NCBI RefSeq assembly: GCF_039655875.1 | Contig: NZ_JBBYXK010000002.1 | Coordinates: 558,001 to 622,000, forward strand | Origin: Emcibacter sp. SYSU 3D8 | Lineage (GTDB): Bacteria > Pseudomonadota > Alphaproteobacteria > SMXS01 | Length of the DNA stretch: 64,000 nt | Direction: 5' to 3' | Shown: positions 27,687-36,568 of the stretch, piece by piece | Layout: every line of letters starts with the position of its first letter | How positions within the stretch are numbered: position 1 is the stretch's first letter | Notes under the pieces: model-generated | The model's input: the letters and a program-made list of their open reading frames with translations, nothing else | Databases searched by the model: none | What the model was told of the DNA's origin: nothing | Made by a program: the position numbers and the translations under genes

Positions 27687-28123
27687 CTATGAGGCTGGAG
27701 GAATTCAGGAGCCTGCTGGACGCCTGGGGCGCCGATCCCGGGCGCTGGCCCGGCGAACGGCGCGAGGCTGCCGAGGCGCTGCTCGCGGTCTCGGACGAGG
27801 CCCGGCGCCTGCTGGCCGAGGAGGCGGCGTTCGACGGGCTGCTCGCCGGCGCGCCGCCCGCCGCGCCAAGCGCCGCGCTGCTGGACAGCGTTCTGGCGAT
27901 CCCCCGGACCGCGCGGCAAACGCGCAAGGCCGGCAGCTGGCGCTTCGGATTCCTGCCGGTGCTGCCGCGTTTCGCGGGACTGGCGGCGGCGGCGATGCTG
28001 GGCTTCTACATCGGCACCACCAGCCTGTTCCAGCCGGTCCAGACCATGGCGGCGGACAACGACACCGTCATCATCAGCGACTACGTGTTCGGCGGCGGCA
28101 TTGACGGAGAAGCAGGACTATGA
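27683..28123 (+). CDS. Probable membrane anti-sigma factor
   Basis: A 146-residue protein with a cytosolic helical N-terminus (about 1-90), one transmembrane helix (FAGLAAAAMLGFYIGTT, about 98-114) and a short periplasmic tail. It has no zinc-binding His/Cys motif. ATG 27683 overlaps the sigma-factor stop by four bases and its own stop overlaps the next start. Position, size and topology match CnrY-like anti-sigma factors that hold an ECF sigma factor at the membrane; the role is inferred from context. Confidence 0.7.
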   Translation: MTMRLEEFRSLLDAWGADPGRWPGERREAAEALLAVSDEARRLLAEEAAFDGLLAGAPPAAPSAALLDSVLAIPRTARQTRKAGSWRFGFLPVLPRFAGLAAAAMLGFYIGTTSLFQPVQTMAADNDTVIISDYVFGGGIDGEAGL

Positions 28124-28653
28124 CCCGATCGGAGAAATGGCTGCTGGGCGGGCTGGGCCTGTCGCTCGCCCTCAACGGATTGCTTGCCGCGCTGATCTTC
28201 TTCCATCCCGGCCCGCATCACGATCGGCATCGCGGGCCCGACGTGCGCGTCGGTCGGCTGGAAAAGCACCTGGCGCCCGAATCCCGGGACGTGCTGCGCG
28301 AGGCCGTCGCCCAGAATCGTGACGCGCTGAGGCTGGAGTTCGACGCCATGCGCACCGCCCGCGACGGCATCGCCCGGGCCCTGGAGCAGGAGCCGTTCGA
28401 CCGCGCCGCGCTGGAGGCCGCCTTTGCCGAGGCGGGCAGGCATCGTGACGCGATCCAGGCCACCGTCCAGCAAAGCTTCATCGAGGCCGCCGGCCGTCTT
28501 CCCGTCGAGGAACGGGTGAAGCTGGCGAAGGGCGGCGAACGCTATATGCGCCGGCTGCTGGACCCGCGCCGCGACGGCGACAAGGCCAGGGGACGCCGCG
28601 GCGACGAGCGGCGCGGCGACGGACCGCCTCCGCCGGCCGAGCCCACGCCGTAA
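28120..28653 (+). CDS. Periplasmic heavy-metal-sensor-like protein
   Basis: A 177-residue protein: an N-terminal helix (WLLGGLGLSLALNGLLAALIFF) anchors it, then a His-rich stretch HPGPHHDRHRG (residues 29-39) and a helical hairpin of the CnrX/ZraP/Spy type (LEKHLAPESRDVLREAVAQN, then FDRAALEAAFAEAGRHRDA). The tail is strongly basic and Pro-rich. CnrX-like sensors bind Ni, Co, Cu or Zn in the periplasm and release the anti-sigma factor. The metal here is unknown; the His cluster is the likely ligand site. Confidence 0.78.
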   Translation: MTRSEKWLLGGLGLSLALNGLLAALIFFHPGPHHDRHRGPDVRVGRLEKHLAPESRDVLREAVAQNRDALRLEFDAMRTARDGIARALEQEPFDRAALEAAFAEAGRHRDAIQATVQQSFIEAAGRLPVEERVKLAKGGERYMRRLLDPRRDGDKARGRRGDERRGDGPPPPAEPTP

Positions 28654-28664
28654 TCCCGCTGGAA

Positions 28665-28686
28665 ATGGACATGGCTGGCGTATAAT
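28665..28686 (+). promoter_or_regulatory. Weak promoter candidate upstream of the TauE gene
   Basis: A perfect TATAAT sits at 28681-28686, but the -35 side has only weak matches around 28660-28668. It lies in the 108-base gap before the TauE-family gene. The gap suggests this gene may have its own promoter apart from the sigma-factor operon. Confidence 0.25.
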
Positions 28687-28761
28687 TCCCCTACCATCCG
28701 TTGCGCCACGAGGCGTTTCGGCGCATACACACGGTAGAAAAGCGGAAACGCCCACCTTCCC

Positions 28762-29682
28762 ATGCAGATCTATCTGCCCATTGCCGAACTGTCGATCAAC
28801 TGGCTGTTGATCCTGGGTCTTGGCGCGGGTGTGGGATTCATGTCGGGCATGTTCGGCGTCGGCGGCGGCTTCCTGATGACGCCCCTGCTGATTTTCGCCG
28901 GCATCCCCCCGGCGGTCGCCGTCGGCACCCAGGCCAATCAGATCCTCGCCTCGTCGGTCTCCGGCGTCATGGCCCACTGGCGGCGTGGCGGCGTCGACTT
29001 CAAGATGGGCACCGTGCTGATGGTCGGCGGCGTGCTCGGATCGGGCGCGGGCATGGTGCTGTTCGACTATCTGCGCTCGGTCGGCCATGTGGAGTTGCTG
29101 ATCTCGCTCAGCTACGTGGTGTTCCTGGGCACGGTGGGAGGCCTGATGCTGAACGAGAGCATTCGCGCCATCCTGCGCGCCCGCAAGGGCGTCGTGCCTT
29201 CCCGGCGCCGCCACGACGACCTGGCGCACCGGCTGCCGTGGAAGATGCGGTTCCGCAAGTCACGACTCTATATCAGCGTCATTCCCCCCGTCGCCATCGG
29301 CTTCGTCACCGGCGTCCTGTCGGCGATCATGGGCGTGGGCGGCGGTTTCGTCATGGTTCCGGCGATGATCTACCTGCTGGGCATGGCCACCAACGTGGTC
29401 ATCGGCACCTCGCTGTTCCAGATCATCTTCGTCACCGCCACGGTCACCATGCTGCACGCCACGACCACCTATACGGTCGACGTGATCCTGGCGCTGCTGC
29501 TGATCGCCGGCGGCGTCGTCGGCGCCCAGTTCGGCGCCCGCGCCGGCCTGAATGTCAAGGGCGAGCACCTGCGGTTGATGCTCGCCGGCGTGGTCGTCGC
29601 CGTCTGCCTGGGCCTGGCCTGGGGGCTGGTGGTGACACCGCGGGAAATGTACTTCGTCTCGACCCTGGTGGATGACGAATGA
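28762..29682 (+). CDS. Sulfite exporter TauE/SafE family protein
   Basis: A 306-residue membrane protein with about eight helices in two related halves; each half opens with the family glycine motif (GFMSGMFGVGGGFLMTPLL near residue 30 and FVTGVLSAIMGVGGGFVMVP near 186). A polar loop rich in Arg separates the halves. Members export sulfite, sulfoacetate or related anions. It overlaps the TIGR02186 gene by four bases, a common pairing in proteobacteria. Confidence 0.92.
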   Translation: MQIYLPIAELSINWLLILGLGAGVGFMSGMFGVGGGFLMTPLLIFAGIPPAVAVGTQANQILASSVSGVMAHWRRGGVDFKMGTVLMVGGVLGSGAGMVLFDYLRSVGHVELLISLSYVVFLGTVGGLMLNESIRAILRARKGVVPSRRRHDDLAHRLPWKMRFRKSRLYISVIPPVAIGFVTGVLSAIMGVGGGFVMVPAMIYLLGMATNVVIGTSLFQIIFVTATVTMLHATTTYTVDVILALLLIAGGVVGAQFGARAGLNVKGEHLRLMLAGVVVAVCLGLAWGLVVTPREMYFVSTLVDDE

Positions 29683-30437
29683 CGCGGTTGCACATCCTGC
29701 TGCTCCTGCTGCTTCCCATGGCGCTGTCCGGCGGCCCGGCACACGCAGCCACCTTGTCGAGCGACCTGTCGAGCCGCGAGATCGCCATCCGGTCCAATTT
29801 CAACGGCACCAGCCTGCTGCTGTTCGGGTCGAAGAACACCGGCCCCAAGGAAGGGCCCGTCGACATCATCGCCGTGGTGCACGGCCCCGAGCAGCCCATG
29901 ACGATCTACCGCAAGCAGCGGATTGCCGGCATCTGGATGAACAGCCGGCCCGTGCGTTTTCACAACGTGCCCGGCTTCTACGCGGTGGCCAGCAACCGCC
30001 GCCTTGCCGACATCGCGGGCGCCAATTATCTGCGCCGCGAGAATATCGGCCCCAGCAATCTGGTGCTGTTGTCGGTCGAGGAGGTGAGCACCGACGAGCT
30101 GCAGGGGTTGCGCGAGGCCATCATCGAAAACCGCACCAGCGCCGGCCTGTACGAGATTCAGGAAGATGCCGTCACCTTCCCGTCGGGCGACCTGTTTCGC
30201 GCCGACATCTATTTCCCGGCCCGCGTGCCGGTAGGCGATTACCGGGTGATCGTCCGCATGTTCCGCGGCGGCAAGGAGATCGGCCGGACCATTTCGATTC
30301 TCACTGTCGGCAAGCAGGGTCTGGAGCAGTGGACCTACAATGTCGCCCATAACCATCCGTTCGCCTACGGGTTGGCCGCCATCGTGCTCGCGGTGGCCGC
30401 CGGATGGACCGCCGCGGCGGCTTTCCGGCGCCGCTGA
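29679..30437 (+). CDS. TIGR02186 family membrane-anchored protein
   Basis: A 252-residue protein with signal peptide MTRLHILLLLLLPMALSGGPAHA, a periplasmic beta-rich domain (LSSREIAIRSNFNGTSLLLFG, then IIAVVHGPEQPMTIYRKQR) and one C-terminal transmembrane helix (AYGLAAIVLAVAAGWTAAAA). The family has no known biochemical role but travels with TauE-type exporters, as here, so it may be an accessory part of the exporter. Confidence 0.88.
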   Translation: MTRLHILLLLLLPMALSGGPAHAATLSSDLSSREIAIRSNFNGTSLLLFGSKNTGPKEGPVDIIAVVHGPEQPMTIYRKQRIAGIWMNSRPVRFHNVPGFYAVASNRRLADIAGANYLRRENIGPSNLVLLSVEEVSTDELQGLREAIIENRTSAGLYEIQEDAVTFPSGDLFRADIYFPARVPVGDYRVIVRMFRGGKEIGRTISILTVGKQGLEQWTYNVAHNHPFAYGLAAIVLAVAAGWTAAAAFRRR

Positions 30438-30494
30438 TTCCGCGCACGAGTCGAAGTCTCAGGAACCCGGTCTTCACCTGAAATCTGAACGCCG

Positions 30495-30520
30495 GGAACC
30501 GTTCATGTTCAGCCAGCGTT
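30495..30520 (+). promoter_or_regulatory. EcfG-type general-stress promoter upstream of rpoH
   Basis: GGAAC at 30495-30499 and CGTT at 30517-30520 are separated by 17 bases, matching the alphaproteobacterial EcfG (general stress ECF sigma) consensus GGAAC-N16/17-CGTT. It is 74 bases before the rpoH start. Several alphaproteobacterial rpoH genes are known to be under EcfG-type control. Confidence 0.65.
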
Positions 30521-30593
30521 CATCTGTCCGGCACCATTCTTCATCGTGACGAGGGCACGGATACCCTAGGTTCCACGATCCATCGGGGTGACG

Positions 30594-31466
30594 ATGTCGA
30601 GAGCAACTTTTGTCGCGGATGAGAATCTTGGTCGCTTCCTCAAGGAAATGCGGCGATTCACGGTTCTGGACGCAGTTAATGAACGGGAACTGGCGGTAGC
30701 GTGGCAGCAGCGGCGCTGCCCCCATGCCGCCGAGCAGCTGGTGGGCAGCCATCTTCGCCTCGTGGTGAAGGTGGCCAAGAGCTTCAGGGGCTACGGACTG
30801 CCGCTGGGTGAACTTGTCGCCGAGGGCAATGTCGGCCTGATGCAGGCCATCGACCGTTTCGAGCCCGAGCGCGGCTTCCGGCTGTCCACCTACGCGTTGT
30901 GGTGGATCCGGGCGACGATCCAGGAATACGTCCTGCGGACGTGGTCCATGGTAAAGCTCGGCACCACGTCGGCGCAGAAGAAGTTGTTCTTCAATCTGCG
31001 CCGGCTGAAAACCAACCTGCGCGCCATCGAGGAGGACACCTTGACGCCGGTGCAGGTCGCGTTCATCGCCCACCAGCTACAGGTGAGCGAGGAGGACGTG
31101 ATCTCCATGAACCAGCGGCTGTTCGGCCGCGACCAGTCGCTGAACGTGACGATCTCGGACGAGGACGACACCGAATGGCAGGACTGGCTTGAGGACGGCG
31201 AGGTCACGCAGGAAGACGCACTGATCGAGAACGACCAGATGGCCAAGCGCCGGGCGCTGATGACCCGCTGCCTGACCCATCTGGACCAGCGCGAACAGCA
31301 TATCCTGATCAATCGCCGGCTGCGCGACGATCCGCCGACCCTCGACGCCCTGTCGCAGGAACACGGCATCTCGCGCGAGCGGGTGCGGCAGATCGAGGTG
31401 CGCGCCTTCGAGAAACTGAAGCGCATCATGCGCGCCCCGGACATGCCGACGGCCTGGGCCGCCTGA
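30594..31466 (+). CDS. rpoH: RNA polymerase sigma-32 factor (heat-shock type)
   Basis: A 290-residue sigma factor. The RpoH box QKKLFFNLRRLK near residue 122 is diagnostic. Region 2 contains LVAEGNVGLMQAIDRFEPERGFRLSTYALWWIRATIQEYVL-type sequence (about 68-108), and region 4 ends ISRERVRQIEVRAFEKLKR. It directs heat- and oxidative-stress genes. ATG 30594 is preferred over GTG 30588. The EcfG-like promoter upstream suggests an RpoH2-like stress role rather than the classic heat-shock RpoH. Confidence 0.95.
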   Translation: MSRATFVADENLGRFLKEMRRFTVLDAVNERELAVAWQQRRCPHAAEQLVGSHLRLVVKVAKSFRGYGLPLGELVAEGNVGLMQAIDRFEPERGFRLSTYALWWIRATIQEYVLRTWSMVKLGTTSAQKKLFFNLRRLKTNLRAIEEDTLTPVQVAFIAHQLQVSEEDVISMNQRLFGRDQSLNVTISDEDDTEWQDWLEDGEVTQEDALIENDQMAKRRALMTRCLTHLDQREQHILINRRLRDDPPTLDALSQEHGISRERVRQIEVRAFEKLKRIMRAPDMPTAWAA

Positions 31467-31498
31467 GGTTTTCAGGAACTCGGCTTGGGTCTCTTTCG

Positions 31499-31536
31499 GA
31501 AAACGGCTTCCCGTGTGCGGACGGGGAGCCGTTTTC
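31499..31536 (+). terminator. Terminator after rpoH
   Basis: Inverted repeat gaaaacggcttccc/ggggagccgttttc with a roughly 10-base loop, ending in TTTT. It also lies before the convergent aminotransferase gene and can serve both. Confidence 0.8.
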
Positions 31537-31601
31537 TGTTGTGCGCCATCCGCGCCGTGTTGCCGGCGCATGGGCGGCGGTAGTGGCTGGCGTGGGCGAA
31601 C

Positions 31602-32756
31602 TTAGGCGGCCTGCCCAGGCAGCCACGCCTTCAGCCGCCGCGCCGCCTCGGCCATGTCCTCGGCCGTGCCCGCGAAGCACATCCGGATGAACCGGTCGCC
31701 GTCGATCTCGTCGAAATCCGTGCCCGGCACGGTCGCCACGCCGGCGCCGTCCAGCATGGCGCGGCAGAACGCGGCGCTGTCGCTGGTGAAGCGCGACACG
31801 TCGGCATAGAGGTAGAACGCGCCCTGCGGGTTGGCGAAGCTGAGCCCCAGCGGCGCCAGTTCGGCCAGCAGCAGATCGCGGTTGGTCTTGTAGGCGGCGA
31901 CGCGCAGGTCCAACTCCTCGGTGCACTCGAACGCCGCCAGCGCCGCATGCTGGGCCACCGTCGGCGGCGAGATGAAAAGGTTCTGCGCCAGCCGCTCGAC
32001 CGGCCGGACCAGCGCCTCGGGCACCACCATCCAGCCAATGCGCCAGCCGGTCATGCAGTAATATTTCGAGAAGCTGTTGATCACGACCGCCTCCGGGTTG
32101 AACGACAGGGCGGTGACCTCGTCGCCGTCGAACACCATGCGGTGGTAGATCTCGTCCGAGATCAGCCGGACGCCGCGCTCCTGGCATGCCGCGCCCAGCG
32201 CGGCCATGCCGGCGGCGTCGATCATGGTGCCCGTGGGATTGGACGGGCTGGCGACCAGTAGGCCGTCGAGCCGGTCGACGAACGCCAGATGCGCCGGCGT
32301 GGGCTGGAAATTGTCGGCCAGCGTGGTGCGCAACTCGACCGCCTCGATGCCCAGGGTGCGCATGATCCGCTCATAGGGCGGATAGCACGGCCGGCCGATC
32401 GCCATGCGGTCGCCGATGTCGAAGCAGGCGGTGAAGGCCAGGGTGAACGCCGCCGACGAGCCGGTGGTGACGATCACCCGCTTTGGATCCACGTCGGCGC
32501 CATAGGCGTCGCCGTAATGCCGGGCGATGCGTTCCCTCAAGGAGGGGATGCCCAGCGCCACGGTGTAGCCGCCGCGTCCGGCGCGCATGGTGCGCTCGGC
32601 GGCGTCCGTCACCGCCGCGGGCGTCGGCGTGCCCGGCTCGCCCACCTCCATGTGGATGATCCGCCGGCCCTGCGCCTCCAGCGCGGCGGCCGCCGTCATC
32701 ACGTCCATGACGCGGAACGCGGGAATGTCGCTGCGCTTTGAGATTTTCGGCGGCAT
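31602..32756 (-). CDS. Class I/II pyridoxal-phosphate aminotransferase
   Basis: A 384-residue fold-type-I aminotransferase. The PLP lysine lies in INSFSKYYCMTGWRIGW, the substrate-binding part in ASPSNPTGTMID, and the carboxylate-binding Arg in DRFIRMCFAG. The N-terminus HMEVGEPGTPTPAAV is typical of the aspartate/alanine/aromatic group. The amino donor cannot be set. ATG 32756 was chosen; ATG 32798 is also in frame. It is divergent from the Lon-like gene with about 105 bases between. Confidence 0.93.
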   Translation of the reverse strand: MPPKISKRSDIPAFRVMDVMTAAAALEAQGRRIIHMEVGEPGTPTPAAVTDAAERTMRAGRGGYTVALGIPSLRERIARHYGDAYGADVDPKRVIVTTGSSAAFTLAFTACFDIGDRMAIGRPCYPPYERIMRTLGIEAVELRTTLADNFQPTPAHLAFVDRLDGLLVASPSNPTGTMIDAAGMAALGAACQERGVRLISDEIYHRMVFDGDEVTALSFNPEAVVINSFSKYYCMTGWRIGWMVVPEALVRPVERLAQNLFISPPTVAQHAALAAFECTEELDLRVAAYKTNRDLLLAELAPLGLSFANPQGAFYLYADVSRFTSDSAAFCRAMLDGAGVATVPGTDFDEIDGDRFIRMCFAGTAEDMAEAARRLKAWLPGQAA

Positions 32757-32861
32757 GGCAGTCTCGGCACTGTGCGGAACCAGCGTCGTTTCTCGCATCC
32801 CCGGGCGTTCAATCAAGACTTTTCCGGTCAGCCGCCCTATTTTCCGCTTGGGAGGAACGCC

Positions 32862-35309
32862 ATGCCGACGAAGAAGCCAACCGCAACCGACGCACCGGTC
32901 CACCTGCCGCTGCCCGCCAGCGCCCTGTGCGGGCAATGCGACGCGTCGACGCTGGGATTCGAGACCACCGCCGAGATCACCGAGGCCAACGGCGTCATCG
33001 GCCAGCAGCGCGCGATCGAGGCCATCGAGTTCGCGCTGGGCATGGACAAGCCCGGCTACAACCTGTTCGCCGTGGGTCCGCGCGGCACCGGCAAGTACCG
33101 GCTGGTGCGCGGGCTGGTGGAGCAGGCCGCGGCGAACCGCACCGGCGAGCTCGACTGGGCCTATGTGTACAATTTCGACGACGAGCGGCGGCCCTGCGCC
33201 CTTTCCCTGCCCGCCGGGCGCGGCGAGGTCCTGGCCGAGGCGATGAAGAAGCTGGTGCACGATTCCCGCGCGGCGCTGACCAGCGCCTTTTCGGGCGAGG
33301 ACTACCGCAACGCCGTCCAGGCCATCCAGGACGATGTGGAACGGCGCCAGAACGCCGCCCTGGAGGAGCTGCGCGCCCAGGCCGCGGCAAAGAACATCAC
33401 CCTGCTGAACACGCCCATGGGCATGGGATTCGCGCCGCTGGCCGATGGCAAGGTGATGGAGCCGGAGAATTTCAACCAGCTTCCCGAGGAAGACCGCAAG
33501 CGCATCGAGGAGGATATCCGCGACCTGCAGGAAGGCCTGCGCGTCGCCATGCAGAAGATGCCGGCGGTGCTGCGCGAGGTGCGCGAGCGCATCGAGACGC
33601 TGAACGAGGAGACCGCCGAATTCGCGACCGGCGGCCTGGTGCGCGCCGTGCAACAGAGCTTTTCGGATCTGGAGGCGGTGGCGACCTATCTCGAGCGGGT
33701 CCATGCCGACCTGAAGGACAGCGTCGACCTGTTCCTGAAGGCCCAAAAACCGCCGGAAGACGACAGGGGACCGTCGAGGGGGCCGGAAGCCGATTCGTTC
33801 TTCCGCCGTTACCTCGTCAACCTGATCGTCGAGCACAAGGACGGCGCACCGGCGCCCGTGGTCTATGAGGACGAGCCCACCTACGAGCGGCTGATCGGCC
33901 GCATCGAGCAGCGGGTGGAGATGGGCACGCTGGTGACCGACTTCAGCATGATCCGCGCCGGCGCGCTGCACCGGGCCAATGGCGGCTATCTGCTGCTCGA
34001 TGCGAGAAAAGTGCTGATGCAGCCCATGGCCTGGGAGGCGCTGAAGCGCGCCTTGCGGGCGGGCGAGGTGCGCATCGAGCCGGTGTTCGGCGCCATGGGC
34101 CTGCCGGTCACCACCATGCTGGAGCCCGAGGCGATCCCGCTCCAGGTCAAGATCGTGCTGCTGGGCGAGGGCAACATCTATTACCCGCTGCATGCCTACG
34201 ATCCGGACTTTCCCGGCCTGTTCAAGGTGATGGCCGACTTCGACGAGCGGGTGGTCCGCGACGACGCGACGGTGCAGAAAATGGCCCGGCTGATCGCCGC
34301 CCGCGCGCGCAGCGAAAGTCTCAGGCCGTTCCACCGCAACGCCGTGGCCCGGCTGATCGACGACATGTCCCGCGAGGAGGAGGATTCCGAGCGCCTGTCG
34401 GCCAATGTGGAGCACCTTACCGACCTGATGCGCGAGGCCGATTATCTGGCCGGCAAGACCGGCCACGACGTGGTGACGGCCGGCGACGTGAACGACGCCG
34501 TCGACGCCGGGCGCCGCCGGGTCAGCCGGATCAACGAGCGCATGCAGGCCGAGATCATGCGCCAGACCATGCTGATCGACACGGCGGGCGCCGTCGTCGG
34601 GCAGATCAACGGCCTGTCGGTCTATACCATCGGCGCCGCGGCGTTCGGCAAGCCGAGCCGCATCACCGCGCGGGTCTGGCTGGGCCGCGGCGACGTGCTC
34701 GACATCGAGCGCACCGTGGCGCTGGGCGGGCCGCTGCATTCCAAGGGCGTGCTGATCCTGTCGGGTTATCTGGGCGCGCAATATTCCCAGGACATGCCGC
34801 TGTCGCTGTCGGCCAGCCTGGTGTTCGAGCAATCCTATGGCGGAGTCGACGGAGACAGCGCCTCGTCTGCCGAGCTCTACGCGCTGCTGTCGGCGCTGGC
34901 CGAGGCGCCGATCTTCCAGCATTTCGCGGTAACCGGCTCGGTCAACCAGCGCGGCCAGGTGCAGGCGATCGGCGGCGTCAACGAGAAGATCGAGGGCTAT
35001 TTCGACCTGTGCGACAGGCGCGGGCTGAGCGGCAAGCAGGGCGTGCTGATCCCCACCGCCAACGTCAAGCACCTGATGCTGGACCGCCGTGTGGTCGAGG
35101 CGGTCGAGGCCAGGAAGTTCCACATCCACGCGGTCTCGAGCATTGACCAGGGCATCGAGATCCTGACCGGCGTGGCGGCCGGCAAGGCCGACGAAAATGG
35201 CCTGTTTCCGCCCGGCAGCATCAACGCCCGCGTCGCCGCGCGGCTGCACGGCTTCGCCGAGGCGCGCCAGCGATTCGGCCAGCCGCCCCGGTGGGAATCC
35301 GGCACGTGA
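32862..35309 (+). CDS. Lon-like ATP-dependent protease (LonB/YcbZ type)
   Basis: An 815-residue protein. The N-terminal AAA domain has a Walker A variant GPRGTGKY near residues 72-79, with Tyr where Ser/Thr is usual, and a long helical insertion (about 140-300). The C-terminal Lon protease domain carries catalytic Ser666 (GDSASS) and Lys709 (NEKIEG), 43 residues apart as in Lon. No N-terminal LAN substrate domain and no membrane segment, so it is a cytosolic non-canonical Lon. GGAGGAA at 32851-32857 sets ATG 32862. The USP-like gene overlaps its stop. Confidence 0.93.
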   Translation: MPTKKPTATDAPVHLPLPASALCGQCDASTLGFETTAEITEANGVIGQQRAIEAIEFALGMDKPGYNLFAVGPRGTGKYRLVRGLVEQAAANRTGELDWAYVYNFDDERRPCALSLPAGRGEVLAEAMKKLVHDSRAALTSAFSGEDYRNAVQAIQDDVERRQNAALEELRAQAAAKNITLLNTPMGMGFAPLADGKVMEPENFNQLPEEDRKRIEEDIRDLQEGLRVAMQKMPAVLREVRERIETLNEETAEFATGGLVRAVQQSFSDLEAVATYLERVHADLKDSVDLFLKAQKPPEDDRGPSRGPEADSFFRRYLVNLIVEHKDGAPAPVVYEDEPTYERLIGRIEQRVEMGTLVTDFSMIRAGALHRANGGYLLLDARKVLMQPMAWEALKRALRAGEVRIEPVFGAMGLPVTTMLEPEAIPLQVKIVLLGEGNIYYPLHAYDPDFPGLFKVMADFDERVVRDDATVQKMARLIAARARSESLRPFHRNAVARLIDDMSREEEDSERLSANVEHLTDLMREADYLAGKTGHDVVTAGDVNDAVDAGRRRVSRINERMQAEIMRQTMLIDTAGAVVGQINGLSVYTIGAAAFGKPSRITARVWLGRGDVLDIERTVALGGPLHSKGVLILSGYLGAQYSQDMPLSLSASLVFEQSYGGVDGDSASSAELYALLSALAEAPIFQHFAVTGSVNQRGQVQAIGGVNEKIEGYFDLCDRRGLSGKQGVLIPTANVKHLMLDRRVVEAVEARKFHIHAVSSIDQGIEILTGVAAGKADENGLFPPGSINARVAARLHGFAEARQRFGQPPRWESGT

Positions 35310-36127
35310 CCGCCGCGGCCGCCACCGGGCCCGGGACCACCGGAAGGCGGCGTGCGGTCAGCCGCGTCGTGCTGACCATCGAAGCCGAATCGATGGGCGG
35401 CGAGGCCATCGACACCGCCGTGCGTCTGGCCCGCGCCTACGAGGCCGATCTGGTCACGCTGTTCGTCAAGACCAGCGACATGATGAACATGGTCTCGCTG
35501 CCGTTCGGCGCCACGCTGACCAGCCGCGCCGGCGTCACCCGCCAGATCGACCGGACCATGCTGGAACACCGGCTGGACCGGCTGGCGCACCAGGCCGAGG
35601 CGCTGCTGGCCCGCGCGGCGTCCGGCGTGCGCTGGTCGTTCCGCACCACGACCGGCCACACCGAACAGGTGGCCGCCCGGGAGGCGCTGCAGGGCGACCT
35701 GCTGGCGATCTCGTCGCGAACCGCCACCCGGGTCAGCGACACGATCGGCGCGCTTGCCTGTTCGCTGCTCTTGCTGGGCGACGGCATGGGGCAGGACCGG
35801 CCGGTGATCGCGCTGTACGAGGGCGACACCAGCGTTCTGGGCGTTGCCCGCGAAATGGCCCGGGCATTCGCCAAGGACCTGGCCGTGGTGCTGCCCCACG
35901 GCATGGATGCCCGCGCCCGCCGCCGGGCGCAGGACTGGCTGGGCCGTCGCGGCCTGCCGACGCGCCTGTTGCAGTTCTCCGAGCCCGACCCCGCCGCGCT
36001 GGCCGCCGAACTGGCAGACCTGCAACCCGGCCTGCTGGTGATGGGCCGCACCGCCGCCGCGTCGCGCCAGCTGCAGCAAATCTTTGAAACCGGAAACCGC
36101 CCGGGGCCGTTATTGCTGGTGTCGTGA
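35306..36127 (+). CDS. Universal-stress-protein-like protein
   Basis: A 273-residue protein with two alpha/beta halves resembling USP domains: RVVLTIEAESMGGEAIDTAVRLARAYEADLVTLFV near the start (residues about 19-53), then RPVIALYEGDTSVLGVAREMARAFAKDL (about 167-194). The ATP-binding G-x2-G-x9-G(S/T) motif is not evident. GTG 35306 overlaps the Lon-like stop (GTGA), so the two proteins are made together. A link between proteolysis and this protein is inferred from coupling only. Confidence 0.65.
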   Translation: MTAAAATGPGTTGRRRAVSRVVLTIEAESMGGEAIDTAVRLARAYEADLVTLFVKTSDMMNMVSLPFGATLTSRAGVTRQIDRTMLEHRLDRLAHQAEALLARAASGVRWSFRTTTGHTEQVAAREALQGDLLAISSRTATRVSDTIGALACSLLLLGDGMGQDRPVIALYEGDTSVLGVAREMARAFAKDLAVVLPHGMDARARRRAQDWLGRRGLPTRLLQFSEPDPAALAAELADLQPGLLVMGRTAAASRQLQQIFETGNRPGPLLLVS

Positions 36128-36166
36128 CAACGACTATATATACGTTCCCGGCACCCTGAGGATTCC

Positions 36167-36568
36167 ATGGCCATTATCTCCGTCACCCGATTGCGCGTAA
36201 GGTCCTGGCGGTTCCTGCCGGACTTTCTGCTGCATTCGGTGCGGATCACGCGGCAGACCCGGGCCGCGCCCGGCAATATGGGCGCCGAGGTGTTCCGGGA
36301 TGCGGGCATGACGTTCTGGACCAAGTCGGCCTGGCGTGACGAGGCATCCATGCGGGCCTTTGTGACGTCGGGCGCCCACAAGGCGATCATGCCCCATTTG
36401 CACCGCTGGTGCAGCGAGGCATCGGTGCTCCATTGGGAACAGGAGACGGCCCGCCTGCCGTTCTGGCAGGATGCCGGGCGCCGCATGCAGCGCGATGGCC
36501 GCCTGATCGACGTCAAGCGCCCCAGCGATGCGCATGCGGCCGGGCGGATTCCGCCGATGAAGAATTAG
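36167..36568 (+). CDS. ABM-like/DUF3291-like protein
   Basis: A 133-residue soluble protein. The N-terminal ISVTRLRVRSWRFLPDFLLHS and the block FWTKSAWRDEASMRAFVTSGAHKAIMPHL, then CSEASVLHW, resemble the dimeric ferredoxin-like fold of antibiotic-biosynthesis-monooxygenase and DUF3291 proteins. No catalytic residue stands out. Assignment is by pattern; the function is unknown. Confidence 0.65.
   Translation: MAIISVTRLRVRSWRFLPDFLLHSVRITRQTRAAPGNMGAEVFRDAGMTFWTKSAWRDEASMRAFVTSGAHKAIMPHLHRWCSEASVLHWEQETARLPFWQDAGRRMQRDGRLIDVKRPSDAHAAGRIPPMKN

Noticed and set aside
31602-35249. A 1215-codon minus-strand open frame running under the Lon-like gene
   Set aside because: Only its last 384 codons are an aminotransferase. 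The rest is the antisense of the Lon-like gene and rich in His, Gln, Arg and Gly, a usual effect of high GC.
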